Source: Kitasatospora sp. NBC_01246 (GTDB lineage: Bacteria; Actinomycetota; Actinomycetes; Streptomycetales; Streptomycetaceae). From it: a stretch of DNA of 64,000 nucleotides. Where the stretch lies: assembly GCF_036226505.1 (NCBI RefSeq), contig NZ_CP108484.1:3968001-4032000 (forward strand), given 5' to 3'. The position numbers were made by a program, and so were the translations under genes. Below are positions 1 to 8,220 of this stretch, in pieces. How positions within the stretch are numbered: the first letter of the stretch is position 1; every line of letters starts with the position of its first letter. Below the pieces are notes generated by a model. That model made no database searches, was not told the DNA's origin, and saw only the letters and a list, made by a program, of their open reading frames with translations.

Positions 1-332
1 AGCGCCGCGTAGCCGTCGTTGAAGGCCCGCTCGTTGGCGTAGGCGATCTGCCACCACGGCGTACCGAGCTGGCGCTCCTTGGCGATGACCTTGTCGTCGA
101 TGTCGGTGACGTTGCGCGCGAAGGTCACCTGGTAGCCGCGGTAGGCGAACCACCGCTGCATGATGTCGAAGCTGAGCCCGGACCGGATGTGCCCGATGTG
201 TGGCGCCGACTGGACGGTAGCGCCGCACAGGTAGATCGAGACACAACCCGGTACAAGCGGGACGAAGTCGCGTACCTGGCGGGTGCTGGTGTCGTACAGG
301 CGAATGCTCACAGCGTCAAGCGTAGTGGGCAT
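1..332 (-). CDS. cysS: Cysteinyl-tRNA synthetase, N-terminal part (3' end outside window)
   Basis: Class I aminoacyl-tRNA synthetase that charges tRNA-Cys in the cytoplasm. The first ~110 residues are visible. They start MPTTLDAVSIRLYDTST and contain the segment VSIYLCGATVQSAPHIGHIR, which carries the zinc-ligand Cys and the HIGH-type nucleotide signature (HIGH is HIGHI here) at the expected ~40-residue distance from the start. I chose the ATG at 332; the sequence runs off the left edge, so length and the KMSKS motif cannot be checked. MshC, the mycothiol ligase, is a close paralogue. The position next to ispF-ispD-carD matches the cysS locus of streptomycetes (established gene order, recalled). 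Confidence 0.93.
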   Translation of the reverse strand, partial: MPTTLDAVSIRLYDTSTRQVRDFVPLVPGCVSIYLCGATVQSAPHIGHIRSGLSFDIMQRWFAYRGYQVTFARNVTDIDDKVIAKERQLGTPWWQIAYANERAFNDGYAA

Positions 333-427
333 GAGGGGGTGCCCCGCGACATTCTCGAATGTCAATACCGCGGCTACGCCGTTTCTTCTTCATGGCCTAC
401 CGGAGCCACCCGCTCCGCCTGGCTCTC

Positions 428-823
428 TCAGAGGTTGCCGACCACCTTGCGCGGGCTGAGCCGGACCACCACCCGGACGTCCTCCGGGCCGTCGTAGCCG
501 TAGGACTCCTCGCCGCGGTACTTGCGCGCCAGCTCGTCGATCAGCTCCTTGCCGCCCTCCCGGGTGAGGGTGGCCTCGCCGCGCAACTCCACGTAGGAGT
601 AGGGGCTCTCCGGCGGGTTGACCACCAGCGAGATCCGCGGGTCCTTCAGCAGGTTGAGGTGCTTGCGGCGGCCCTCCACCGTGGAGAAGAGCACGTCGTC
701 GCCGTCCCGCTTGACCCAGACCACCGAGGACTGGGGGCTGCCGTCGGGCTGGATGGTGGAGACCACGGCGAAGCTCTTGCCGTCGATCAGGGCCTTGGCC
801 CGGTCGGAGAGCTGTGCGGCCAT
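428..823 (-). CDS. PPOX-class (split beta-barrel) F420/FMN-dependent oxidoreductase family protein
   Basis: 131 aa, starting MAAQLSDRAKALIDGKSF at the ATG at 823; longer in-frame openings upstream look like non-coding low-complexity translation. The fold signature is a pyridoxamine-phosphate-oxidase-like split barrel: FAVVSTIQPDGSPQSSVVWV (strand pair), then VLFSTVEGRRKHLNLLKDPR (phosphate-contacting basic segment), then YVELRGEAT. It resembles the Rv1155-type subfamily that binds F420 in actinobacteria, although FMN cannot be excluded. Substrate unknown. It lies between cysS and ispF on the same strand but is separated from both by ~95 and ~230 bp, so it is probably monocistronic. Confidence 0.8.
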   Translation of the reverse strand: MAAQLSDRAKALIDGKSFAVVSTIQPDGSPQSSVVWVKRDGDDVLFSTVEGRRKHLNLLKDPRISLVVNPPESPYSYVELRGEATLTREGGKELIDELARKYRGEESYGYDGPEDVRVVVRLSPRKVVGNL

Positions 824-1054
824 CGGGGACCTCTTCTCGTCAAGCGGCGTCGGACGCCCCGCGGTGAGCGGGCGGGCCTCGCTCGGCCCGCTCCGAACGG
901 TAGCGACTCGGGCACCGGCCAAGGCTCCTGAACACCCGTCACGGGCCGGGTATTCCCGGCCCGGACCACCCGGACGGCCTACCGACCGCCGCCACCGCTC
1001 TACCGCCCCCGGGCCGCCCCTGCCGCTGTCCGGCGCTCCTGGTGCGCCCCCGGG

Positions 1055-1627
1055 TCAGCGGCGCTCGTACACCAGCGCGGTGGCGATCGCCGCGAGCCCC
1101 TCGGCCCGGCCGGTGAGGCCGAGGCCGTCCGTCGTCGTCCCGGAGACCGAGACCGGCGCGCCGACCGCCGCCGAGAGCGCGGCCTGCGCCTCGGCGCGCC
1201 GCTTGCCGATCTTCGGCCGGACACCGATCACCTGGACGGAGACGTTGCCGATCTCGAAACCGGCCTCGCGCACCAGCCGGGCCGCCTCGCCGAGCAGCCG
1301 GACGCCGGACGCGCCCGACCACTCCGGCCGGTCGGTGCCGAAGTGCGCGCCCAGGTCCCCGATCCCGGCGGCCGAGAACAGCGCGTCGCAGGAGGCGTGC
1401 GCGGCCACGTCGGCGTCGGAGTGCCCGGCCAGGCCGTACTCGGCGCCCGGCCACTCCAGGCCGGCCACCCAGAGCGGGCGCCCGGCCTCGAAGGCGTGCA
1501 CATCGGTGCCGATCCCCACCCGGGGGATCAGCGGCGGCCGCGAGTCCGCGGCGGGCGGCGCCGGGGCGTGGGCGGTCGGCGCCGCGTCCTCGGCGCGCGG
1601 GCCGGAGGCCGTGGGATCAGTAGGCAT
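1055..1627 (-). CDS. ispF: 2-C-methyl-D-erythritol 2,4-cyclodiphosphate synthase
   Basis: MEP-pathway enzyme that cyclises CDP-ME-2-phosphate to MEcPP, giving isoprenoid precursors; trimeric and cytoplasmic. After a ~35-residue Ala/Pro-rich N-terminal extension, the core begins [21 protein letters not shown], where the Asp-x-His metal ligands (DVH) are seen. [10 protein letters not shown] supplies the third ligand and [17 protein letters not shown] follows. The C-terminal [23 protein letters not shown] motif is intact. 190 aa against ~160 aa usual, the excess being the extension. Its start overlaps the end of ispD (1617-1627), which indicates translational coupling; this is the usual actinobacterial ispD-ispF order. 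Confidence 0.95.
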   Translation of the reverse strand: MPTDPTASGPRAEDAAPTAHAPAPPAADSRPPLIPRVGIGTDVHAFEAGRPLWVAGLEWPGAEYGLAGHSDADVAAHASCDALFSAAGIGDLGAHFGTDRPEWSGASGVRLLGEAARLVREAGFEIGNVSVQVIGVRPKIGKRRAEAQAALSAAVGAPVSVSGTTTDGLGLTGRAEGLAAIATALVYERR

Positions 1628-2375
1628 CGGCGGCCCTCCGGCGGGCGAGAACGGCCTCGGCGAGCACGAGGTCCAGTGGACGGGTCACCTTGAACGCCTC
1701 CTCGTGGCCGGGCACCACCACCACCCGGCCGCCGAAACGCTCCACCAGGCCCGCGTCGTCGGTGACCGCCGGCAGGGCGTCGGCCCCCGCGGCTGCCTCC
1801 TCGGCGAGCGCCTTCTCGTGCACCTCGGCCAGCGTCTCCCGGCGGAAGCCCTGCGGAGTCTGCACGGCCCGCAGGGTGGAGCGGTCGGGCGTGTCGAGGA
1901 CCGGCTCGGGACCGCCCGGCCGCGGCTCGACCCGCTTCACCGTGTCGGCGAGCGGCACGGCGGGCACCACCGCCTCCGCCCCGCCGCGGACGGCGGCCGC
2001 GACGGCGTCCACCACCTCGACCGGCACGAGCGGACGCGCCGCGTCGTGCACCAGGACGATCTCCACCTCGGCCGGGATCGCGGCGAGGCCCAGCCGGACC
2101 GACTCCTGGCGGGTCGCCCCGCCCGGCACGACCCGGATGTCCTTGCCGTCCAGGCCGTGGGTGTCGAGCAGTCCGACCACCTCGGCCACGCCGTCGGCCG
2201 GCGCCGCGACCACGACCAGCCCGACCGCCCGGCTGCGGGTCAGCGCCCTGACGGCGTGCACCAGGAGCGGCACCCCGCCCAGCTCCCGCAGGGCCTTCGG
2301 GGCTCCGGGCCCCAGTCGCTCACCGCGTCCCGCGGCGGGCACCACCGCTGCTGCAACTGCTCCTGTGGCGTTCAG
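1617..2375 (-). CDS. ispD: 2-C-methyl-D-erythritol 4-phosphate cytidylyltransferase, probable CTG start
   Basis: Transfers CMP from CTP to MEP in the MEP isoprenoid pathway. The nucleotidyltransferase loop [18 protein letters not shown] is followed by [12 protein letters not shown], a [12 protein letters not shown] segment and [12 protein letters not shown], all typical of IspD. Start choice is unusual. The first ATG/GTG in frame is GTG at 2345, but it would begin inside the first beta-strand and has no well-placed ribosome site. Ten codons upstream, CTG at 2375 lies 6 nt after a strong AAGGAG (plus-strand 2382-2387) and just after an in-frame TGA, so I extend to 2375. If the GTG is used the product is 242 aa, otherwise 252 aa. 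ispF overlaps its 3' end. Confidence 0.85.
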   Translation of the reverse strand: MNATGAVAAAVVPAAGRGERLGPGAPKALRELGGVPLLVHAVRALTRSRAVGLVVVAAPADGVAEVVGLLDTHGLDGKDIRVVPGGATRQESVRLGLAAIPAEVEIVLVHDAARPLVPVEVVDAVAAAVRGGAEAVVPAVPLADTVKRVEPRPGGPEPVLDTPDRSTLRAVQTPQGFRRETLAEVHEKALAEEAAAGADALPAVTDDAGLVERFGGRVVVVPGHEEAFKVTRPLDLVLAEAVLARRRAADAY

Positions 2376-2381
2376 GTTTCA

Positions 2382-2387
2382 CTCCTT
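2382..2387 (-). promoter_or_regulatory. Ribosome binding site that favours a CTG start for ispD
   Basis: AAGGAG on the minus strand, 6 nt before a CTG codon in the ispD frame. The next in-frame GTG pair is about 37 nt from this site, which is too far. A weaker AGGAG lies 14 nt before that GTG. Confidence 0.5.
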
Positions 2388-2655
2388 CGGCGAAGTGGGT
2401 ATGGCCATGGCGTGCACGACGGGCGCGCGGGACCCCTTCCGAAAAGCTCCACGGTCTCCCGCCCACAGAACACGCAGAAACGGTCATGCGGGCCCGGGGC
2501 CGGCCGGCTCGGGTGCGTCGGGTGCGGGGGCGTCGTCCGGACACGCCTCAGCGCCCGAAGTGCCACTGCACCACTCCAGGACGGTTCGTCCGGTGAGCGG
2601 CGCGCCGGCATCGGGCGCTGTGAACGTGTGGGCGGTGGGCGCGAGCCCGACTGCG

Positions 2656-3138
2656 CTACGAGGCGAGCACCTCGTCGAGCAGCGTCTCCGCCTTGTCCTC
2701 GTTGGTGTTCTCGGCCAGCGCGAGCTCGCTGACGAGGATCTGGCGCGCCTTGGCGAGCATGCGCTTCTCACCGGCGGACAGACCGCGCTCGCGCTCGCGA
2801 CGCCAGAGATCGCGCACAACCTCGGCGACCTTGATAACGTCACCCGAAGCGAGCTTCTCCAGGTTTGCCTTGTAGCGACGGGACCAGTTGGTCGGCTCTT
2901 CGGTGTACGGTGCGCGAAGCACCTCGAAGACCCGGTCCAGACCCTCCTGGCCGACTACATCGCGCACGCCGACGAACTCCGCGTTCTCGGCGGGCACCCG
3001 GAGCGTCAGGTCTCCCTGCTGCACCTTGAGGACCAGGTAGGTCTTGTCCACACCTTTGATCTGGCGAATTTCGATGGCCTCGATCAGCGCGGCCCCGTGA
3101 TGGGGGTAGACCACCGTGTCGCCAACCTTGAACGTCAT
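2656..3138 (-). CDS. carD: CarD-family RNA polymerase-binding transcription regulator
   Basis: 160 aa. CarD binds the RNA polymerase beta subunit with its N-terminal Tudor-like (RID) domain and stabilises the open promoter complex; it is essential in mycobacteria. The RID starts [21 protein letters not shown] (residues 3-22), followed by [16 protein letters not shown]. The helical C-terminal domain includes the conserved Trp in [17 protein letters not shown] and [19 protein letters not shown]. Length equals the family norm. ATG at 3138 is preceded by AAGGGGTCC. A 547-bp gene-free region lies upstream, so it has its own promoter. It sits between the phoRP and ispDF loci, as in other streptomycetes. 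Confidence 0.96.
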   Translation of the reverse strand: MTFKVGDTVVYPHHGAALIEAIEIRQIKGVDKTYLVLKVQQGDLTLRVPAENAEFVGVRDVVGQEGLDRVFEVLRAPYTEEPTNWSRRYKANLEKLASGDVIKVAEVVRDLWRRERERGLSAGEKRMLAKARQILVSELALAENTNEDKAETLLDEVLAS

Positions 3139-3685
3139 GTGACAGGACCCCTTCCGTGGCTTTCCAGAATAACACGCTTTTCGGCGCACCCGAAGGGCGT
3201 TTTCGCAGGTCAGGGCCGGTCTCGGGGCTTGACAAGGACCCCCATGACGTGCTGCGGGCGGCCTTCGGCGCGGGCTTCCCGCAGGTCGGAGGCGGTTCCG
3301 GTACCTCCCGAAACCTGCGGCAACACTCCTGAAACCGTGATTGGATCTTGAGATTTCACCGTTTATCGGGCCGTTTCCCGATCGTGATCCGATCTTGGTC
3401 GACACTTGACCAGGACACGCCGGTGTGTTGCCACGAGTACGGCGCCGGGTCGCGGCCGAGGTCGGAGCCGTACCGCCGTCCGGGCCCGCGCCGTGCCGGT
3501 GCCGGGCGCGGGGCCCCGCCGACGCCGCCCCGCCGGTCGTCTCCGGGCGTGGCGGGGTGCCGCCGTCCGGGCGCCGGGCGGACTCCCGGAGCGCGACACG
3601 GGGACCACCCCGTGAGGAGCGCATAAGCGAGGTCGATAATCTGAGGCCTGACCACCCGACATGTGACCTAGGAGAAGCCGCCGCC
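3139..3685. other. Intergenic region carD / lipoprotein (547 bp)
   Basis: Divergent promoter region. The minus-strand half must carry the carD promoter and leader. On the plus strand a GATAAT-like -10 hexamer at about 3634 precedes the lipoprotein gene. The block 3320-3420 is distinctly AT-richer than its surroundings, as expected for promoters. No convincing ORF of its own: the frames open here are high-GC artefacts. Confidence 0.5.
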
Positions 3686-4357
3686 GTGAGCCGCAGCATT
3701 CGAGTCGGCAGCATCGCCGCCATCGCCGCCCTCGCCATCGCCTCGCTGTCGTCCTGCTCGGCCGGCAACAAGGCGGAGACTCTGGAGATCAAGCCCGACA
3801 ACGCCTACGCGACGGTCGGCACCGACCTCCGGCTGAACAACATCGTTGTCATCACCGGGGACGAGTCCTCCGGCGAGCACACCGGTCCGGCCAACGTGTC
3901 GGTGAACATCAGCAACACCGGGACGGAGCCCGTCGAGCTCCAGTCCATCGTCGTGGGCGACGGCGGGGCCGCCGCCTTCGCCGACCAGAAGGGCGCCCCG
4001 CTGGGCAGCATCGTCGTCCCGGCCGGCGGCGCCGTGCTGATCGGCGGCGAAGGCAACCCCTCCGCCAAGGTCGCCTCGGCCAGCGTCCACGTCGGTGGCT
4101 TCGTGCCCACCGCCTTCGCCTTCAAGAACGGCGAGAAGGTCGCGACCGAGGCCGCGGTCAGCCCGAACAAGGGTCTGTACAAGGGCTGGGGCCCGACCGC
4201 CTCCCCCGCCGCCGTGCCGTCCAAGGCCGCCGGCTCGCCCAGCGCCTCGGCCGGTGCCGCCACCCCCTCGGGCACCGCCGCCCCCTCCGGTACCGCGGCC
4301 GGCACCGGTGCGGCCACTCCGGCCGGCACCGCCTCGCCGACCGCCGGCTCCCACTGA
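3686..4357 (+). CDS. Secreted lipoprotein of the DUF461 / copper-chaperone-like type
   Basis: 223 aa. GTG at 3686 is preceded by AGGAG (11 nt). A lipoprotein signal peptide is clear: [20 protein letters not shown] then the lipobox LSSC with Cys ~26, so it should be anchored to the outer face of the membrane. The middle (residues ~45-160) is a single beta-rich domain with [20 protein letters not shown], resembling an Ig-like or DUF461/PCu(A)C-type fold. I see no Met/His copper motif, so a copper role is not supported. The last ~60 residues are a low-complexity Ala/Ser/Thr/Pro tail. It is convergent with phoP across a strong hairpin. The same gene occurs beside phoP in streptomycetes; function unknown. 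Confidence 0.8.
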   Translation: MSRSIRVGSIAAIAALAIASLSSCSAGNKAETLEIKPDNAYATVGTDLRLNNIVVITGDESSGEHTGPANVSVNISNTGTEPVELQSIVVGDGGAAAFADQKGAPLGSIVVPAGGAVLIGGEGNPSAKVASASVHVGGFVPTAFAFKNGEKVATEAAVSPNKGLYKGWGPTASPAAVPSKAAGSPSASAGAATPSGTAAPSGTAAGTGAATPAGTASPTAGSH

Positions 4358-4451
4358 CCCACCGCCTCCGGCGCCCGGTCCCGCGAACGCGGGATCCGGG
4401 CACCGCGGAGGCGGACACGCGGAGGGCCGGCCGGGCTCGGTCGCGCACGCG

Positions 4452-4487
4452 AAGGACCCCTCCGGGCGGCTGCCCGGAGGGGTCCTT
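4452..4487. terminator. Bidirectional terminator between lipoprotein gene and phoP
   Basis: Sixteen-bp perfect inverted repeat (AAGGACCCCTCCGGGC at 4452-4467 and its complement at 4472-4487) with a 4-nt loop. It lies between two convergent genes. Confidence 0.85.
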
Positions 4488-4576
4488 CGTGGGGCCGCCC
4501 GGTCCGCGTCGGCGGAGCGGGCCGCTCTACTGAGCCGCTCACCCGCCCCCGGCACGGGGGCTCAGGGTCGTCCGGT

Positions 4577-5269
4577 CTACGGCTCGAACTTGTAGCCGAG
4601 GCCGCGGACCGTGACCAGGTAGCGCGGCGCGCCCGGGTCCGGCTCGATCTTCGCCCTCAGTCGCTTCACGTGGACGTCGAGCGTCTTGGTGTCACCGACG
4701 TAGTCGGCGCCCCAGACCCGGTCGATCAGCTGCATCCGGGTGAGCACCCGGCCCGCGTTGCGCAGCAGCATCTCCAGCAGGTCGAACTCCTTGAGCGGGA
4801 GGTCGACCTTGGCGCCGTCGACGGTCACCACGTGGCGGTCGACGTCCATCCGGACCGGGCCCGCCTCCAGCGCGCCCGGGCCGCCACCGTCGCCGGGGCC
4901 CTCGGCCTCGCCGCGCCGGCGCAGCACCGCACGGATCCGGGCCACCAGCTCACGGGTGGAGTAGGGCTTGGTCACGTAGTCGTCCGCACCTATCTCCAGG
5001 CCGACGACCTTGTCGATCTCGCTGTCCTTGGCGGTGACCATGATCACCGGGACGTTCGAGCGCACCCGGAGCTGGCGGCAGACCTCGGTGCCGGGCAGGC
5101 CCGGCAGCATCAGGTCGAGCAGGACGAGATCGGCGCCGTTCCGTTCGAACTGCTCCAGGGCGTCGGGGCCGGTGGCGGCGATGGCCACCTCGAAGCCCTC
5201 CTTGCGGAGCATGTACGAGAGAGCGTCGCTGAACGACTCCTCGTCCTCGACCACCAGTACTCGGGTCAC
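4577..5269 (-). CDS. phoP: Phosphate-starvation response regulator PhoP (OmpR family)
   Basis: 230 aa. Receiver domain: VLVVEDEESFSDAL (acidic pair), phosphoacceptor in DLVLLDLMLPGLPG (Asp ~51), Thr in IMVTAKDSE and Lys in YVTKPYSTRELVARI. The winged-helix domain contains KEFDLLEMLLRNAGRVLTR and a terminal RGLGYKFEP. GTG at 5269 is chosen because GGAGG precedes it by 7 nt; an upstream opening to 5410 lies within phoR. It is 2 bp downstream of phoR and so co-transcribed. In streptomycetes PhoP binds PHO boxes, activates the pst, phoU and phosphatase genes and represses nitrogen and antibiotic genes (established). Confidence 0.96.
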   Translation of the reverse strand: MTRVLVVEDEESFSDALSYMLRKEGFEVAIAATGPDALEQFERNGADLVLLDLMLPGLPGTEVCRQLRVRSNVPVIMVTAKDSEIDKVVGLEIGADDYVTKPYSTRELVARIRAVLRRRGEAEGPGDGGGPGALEAGPVRMDVDRHVVTVDGAKVDLPLKEFDLLEMLLRNAGRVLTRMQLIDRVWGADYVGDTKTLDVHVKRLRAKIEPDPGAPRYLVTVRGLGYKFEP

Positions 5270-5271
5270 GA

Positions 5272-6558
5272 TCAGGCCTCCGGGGCAAGCTGGGGGGTTG
5301 TGTCTGACAGGGGTTGCGCGGACTCCCCGGCGGGGAGCGTGTGGTCCTCGGGGGCCTGCCCGGCGGGCAGGCGCACGGTGAAGGTGGAGCCCTGGCCCTC
5401 GACGCTCCACACCGAGACGGTGCCGCCGTGCGAGGCGGCCACGTGCTTGACGATGGAGAGGCCGAGGCCGGTGCCGCCGGTCGCCCGGGACCGGGCCGGG
5501 TCGACCCGGTAGAACCGTTCGAACACCCGCTCGCGGTCCTTCTCGGAGATGCCGATGCCCTGGTCGGTCACCGAGATCTCGATCAGCTCGCCGTCGGCCT
5601 CGCCGAGGGCGGCGGCACTGGAGATCCGGCGGGTGGCGATCGCGACCCTGGTCCTCGGCGGGCTGTAGTTCACGGCGTTCTCGACCAGGTTGCCGAGCGC
5701 CGCGGCCAGCTGGCCGCGGTGGCCGTGCAGGTAGAGGCCGGCGATGCCGCCGGCCGCGATCAGGATCTGCTTGGCGGCGGCCTGCTGGCGGCAGCGGTCG
5801 ATCGCCTCCGCGATCAGCTCGTCCACCGCGACCGGCTCCGGGTCGACCATCAGCCGGTCGTCCTGGACCCGGGAGAGGTCGATGATCTCCTGGACCAGGC
5901 TGGCCAGCCTGGTCGCCTCGATCTGCATCCGGCCGGCGAAGCGCTGCACCGCCTCCGGGTCGTCGGACGCGTCGGCGACCGCCTCGGAGAGCAGCGAGAG
6001 CGCGCCGACCGGGGTCTTGAGTTCGTGGCTGACGTTGGCGACGAAGTCGCGGCGGACCGCCTCGACCCGGCGGCGGTCGGTCTGGTCCTCGACCAGGACC
6101 AGGACCAGCCGGGAGCCCAGCGGGGCGACCCGGACCGACACCGCGAGCGGCTCGGCGGCCCGCGCCGCGCCGGGGCGGGGCACCTCCAGCTCGACCTGGC
6201 GGATCTCACCGTCCCGGCGGGTGGCCCGGGCCAGCGAGAGCATCTGGTCGATGGCGACCGCGCCGCCGCGCACCAGTCCCATCGCGTACGCCGCGGAGCT
6301 GGCCTTGACCACCTCGTCGCCCTCGCCGAGCACGATCGCGCAGGAGCGCAGCACGGAGAGGACGGTGTCGACCCCCGGGGGAAGGGGAGGTTCATGGGTG
6401 GGGTTGTTGAGCCCCTGCTGTCGGGTTCTCCCGTTGGTGCCGCCGTATCTGCCCTTGGCCTGTTCGCGCTCGCTCCAACGGAAGGCGATGGAGGCCGTGA
6501 GGCCGACGCCGAGCCCGGCTATGGCGCAGGCAGCGGCGGCGGCCACGTTCACGTCCAT
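5272..6558 (-). CDS. phoR: Phosphate sensor histidine kinase PhoR (SenX3 type)
   Basis: 428 aa. One N-terminal membrane segment (VAAAAACAIAGLGVGLTASIAF, residues 4-25), then a PAS-like region with LSVLRSCAIVLGEGDEVVKAS. The dimerisation box VANVSHELKTPVGALSLL carries the phosphorylated His. The ATPase part has NLVENAVNYSP (N box), DQGIGISEKDRERVFERFYR (G1/F), and GTGLGLSIVKHVAASHGG (G2). The C-tail is acidic and Pro-rich. Autophosphorylates and transfers to PhoP, whose gene starts 2 bp downstream. Faces phoU across a 307-bp region holding a PHO box. Confidence 0.95.
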   Translation of the reverse strand: MDVNVAAAAACAIAGLGVGLTASIAFRWSEREQAKGRYGGTNGRTRQQGLNNPTHEPPLPPGVDTVLSVLRSCAIVLGEGDEVVKASSAAYAMGLVRGGAVAIDQMLSLARATRRDGEIRQVELEVPRPGAARAAEPLAVSVRVAPLGSRLVLVLVEDQTDRRRVEAVRRDFVANVSHELKTPVGALSLLSEAVADASDDPEAVQRFAGRMQIEATRLASLVQEIIDLSRVQDDRLMVDPEPVAVDELIAEAIDRCRQQAAAKQILIAAGGIAGLYLHGHRGQLAAALGNLVENAVNYSPPRTRVAIATRRISSAAALGEADGELIEISVTDQGIGISEKDRERVFERFYRVDPARSRATGGTGLGLSIVKHVAASHGGTVSVWSVEGQGSTFTVRLPAGQAPEDHTLPAGESAQPLSDTTPQLAPEA

Positions 6559-6865
6559 ACCGCCAGCCTAAGCGCATGACGTGGCCACTCCTCCAGGGTC
6601 GGATCAAGGGATCGGCCGCCCGTTGCCGAGAATTCACCTCCACGTAGCTGCCGATTCACCGCACGGGTCGTGCGTGGTCGCCCGGGCGGCCCAGAGTTGG
6701 TCACGCAGCCCGTGTGGGAAGGAACGGTGGATCGAACGCCTGTCCGTCGTCCCCGGTGCGCGCGTACGATGCGCGCCACCAGCAGCGGTCATTCGTACGC
6801 CCTACCGACGGTCGTACGGGATGACCGGTCGGCACCGCCACCGACACAGCTACTGAGGAGAGAGC
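6559..6865. other. Divergent promoter region phoR / phoU (307 bp)
   Basis: Gene-free and AT-enriched. It holds the two outward promoters and the PHO box at 6631-6663. No ORF supported. Confidence 0.7.
6631..6663 (+). promoter_or_regulatory. PHO box (PhoP operator)
   Basis: Three 11-nt direct-repeat units: AATTCACCTCC, ACGTAGCTGCC and GATTCACCGCA. Units 1 and 3 match the Streptomyces PHO-box consensus (G-G/T-TCAYYYRG/CG) at an exact 22-nt phase; the middle unit is degenerate. Its location between phoRP and phoU matches the known autoregulated S. coelicolor site. Confidence 0.7.
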
Positions 6866-7543
6866 ATGCGCGACGCGTACCACGAGGAACTCGACTCGAT
6901 CGGCGACAGCCTGATCGAGATGGCCCGGCTGGTCGGCTCGGCCCTGGGCCGGGCCACCACCGCGCTCCTCGACGCGGACCTGGCGCTGGCGGAGAGCGTG
7001 ATCGCCGCCGACGAGAGGATCAACAACCTGCACCACGAGCTGGAGAACCGGGCGATCGACCTGCTCGCCCGCCAGCAGCCGGTCGCCACCGACCTGCGCA
7101 TCGTCGTCACCTCGCTGCGGATGAGCGCCGACCTGGAGCGCTGCGGCGACCTGGCCCGACACGTGGCCAAGGTCGCGCGGCTGCGCTACCCCGAGTCGGC
7201 GGTGCCGCGTGACCTGCACGCGACCGTCCTGGAGATGGGCCAGCTCGCCCAGCGGCTGGTGGCCAAGGCCGGCCTGGTGATCGCCACCAAGGACGTCGAC
7301 AAGGCGCTGGAGCTGGAGCAGGACGACGACGCGATCGACGCGCTGCACCGCGACCTGTTCGCGCACCTGATCGACGACCGCTGGCAGCACGGGATCGAGA
7401 CCGCGGTCGACGTCACGCTGGTCGGCCGCTACTACGAGCGCTTCGCGGACCACGCGGTCTCGGTGGCCAAGCGCGTGGTGTACCTGGTGACCGGCGAGCA
7501 CGTGAGCGAGTTCATCGCCTCGTCGGAGGCCGCCGGGGAGTGA
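6866..7543 (+). CDS. phoU: Phosphate-specific transport system regulator PhoU
   Basis: 225 aa, all-helical, two tandem PhoU repeats. The first contains the metal-site motif VIAADERINNLHHELENRAIDLLARQQPVATDLR (E/DxxxD pattern), the second ALELEQDDDAIDALHRDLF. RIVVTSLRMSADLERCGDLARHVAK is the usual linker helix. Restrains PhoR signalling when phosphate is plentiful, by contact with the Pst transporter. ATG at 6866 is preceded by GAGGAGAGAGC. Transcribed away from phoRP under the shared PHO box, so it should be phosphate-controlled. Confidence 0.94.
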   Translation: MRDAYHEELDSIGDSLIEMARLVGSALGRATTALLDADLALAESVIAADERINNLHHELENRAIDLLARQQPVATDLRIVVTSLRMSADLERCGDLARHVAKVARLRYPESAVPRDLHATVLEMGQLAQRLVAKAGLVIATKDVDKALELEQDDDAIDALHRDLFAHLIDDRWQHGIETAVDVTLVGRYYERFADHAVSVAKRVVYLVTGEHVSEFIASSEAAGE

Positions 7544-7898
7544 CCCCGGTACGGCACCGCGCCCCCGGAGGCAGGGTCGGTCCCGCCGCCGGGGGCGGCG
7601 CCGTGTCCGCTCCGGGCACCGTGGTCTCCGCTCCGGGCGGTGGGCCGGCCCTGTCCCGGACGGGTGGGTCGCCGCTGGTCGGGGTGGGTGGACCGGCTCC
7701 GCCGGTGGCGGGCCGGGGCTCCGACGGGCCGGTGGCGCTCACTCCGCGGGGTGAGTAAACCTCGAACAGGGGTGGTGAGGGCGCACGGCTTCTCGGATCG
7801 CCCACCACTGCGCGCCCGTTGACGCCCCGTCCGATCGGCGGTTTCACTCGATGCCGTAGGCACCGAAGTGTGCCCGTCACAAGGAGGGTTCCAGCGCG
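7544..7898. other. Intergenic region phoU / Cys-rich peptide gene (355 bp)
   Basis: Begins with a GC hairpin (CGCCCCCGG at 7560-7568 against its complement at 7589-7597), a possible phoU terminator. An 18-bp near-perfect palindrome lies at 7738-7755. AAGGAGG at 7881-7887 is the ribosome site of the following small gene. No other coding sequence is supported. Confidence 0.5.
7738..7755. promoter_or_regulatory. Palindromic operator candidate upstream of the Cys-rich peptide gene
   Basis: CTCACTCCGCGGGGTGAG: eight of nine base pairs are symmetric. It lies 144 bp before the start of the Cys-rich ORF, in otherwise unremarkable sequence. The regulator is unknown. Confidence 0.35.
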
Positions 7899-8075
7899 AT
7901 GAAGGCAAACCCGACCCGACCGGCACCGGCCCACGAGATCGTCGAGCCGCCCGCCCCGAAGCTGCTGCCCGTCCTCGCGGCCGGCTGCGGCTGTGGTCCG
8001 GGCTGCGGCTGCGGCTGCCAGTCCGGCGCCCCCTGCCAGTGCGGCGGGGTCAGCGGCGGCTGCTGCGGCCACTGA
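7899..8075 (+). CDS. Small cysteine-rich peptide (58 aa), metallothionein-like or peptide precursor
   Basis: ATG at 7899 lies 11 nt after AAGGAGG; stop at 8073-8075. The first ~29 residues are Pro/Ala-rich and contain no Cys (MKANPTRPAPAHEIVEPPAP...). The last 29 hold nine Cys in a Gly/Gln/Ser matrix, in the order CGCGPGCGCGC, PCQC and CCGH. Cys-x-Cys spacing with a final Cys-Cys-Gly-His is what small Zn/Cu-binding metallothioneins show, but a leader plus Cys-rich core is also a RiPP-precursor layout. No maturation gene is adjacent, which favours metal binding (inference). I do not recognise a named family. A hairpin follows at 8103-8136. Confidence 0.6.
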   Translation: MKANPTRPAPAHEIVEPPAPKLLPVLAAGCGCGPGCGCGCQSGAPCQCGGVSGGCCGH

Positions 8076-8102
8076 GAACCGCCGCACCCGGCGAAGCCCC
8101 GT

Positions 8103-8136
8103 GGTGCACGGCCGCCGTGGGAGACGGTCGTGCACC
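8103..8136. terminator. Possible terminator after the Cys-rich peptide gene
   Basis: Inverted repeat GGTGCACG (8103-8110) and CGTGCACC (8129-8136) between two convergent genes. The loop is 18 nt, so the call is weak. Confidence 0.4.
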
Positions 8137-8220
8137 CCGGTCACCGGGTCGGAGTCCTCCGGCCGCCCGACCGCTCGCTCGCGGCGTGCGGCGCGTGGCG
8201 TCCAGCGTGCCGCGCCCTGA

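Noticed and set aside
3425-3685. N-terminal extension of the lipoprotein ORF from 3425
   Set aside because: It would place ~87 Arg/Pro-rich residues before a textbook lipoprotein signal peptide, which must be N-terminal.
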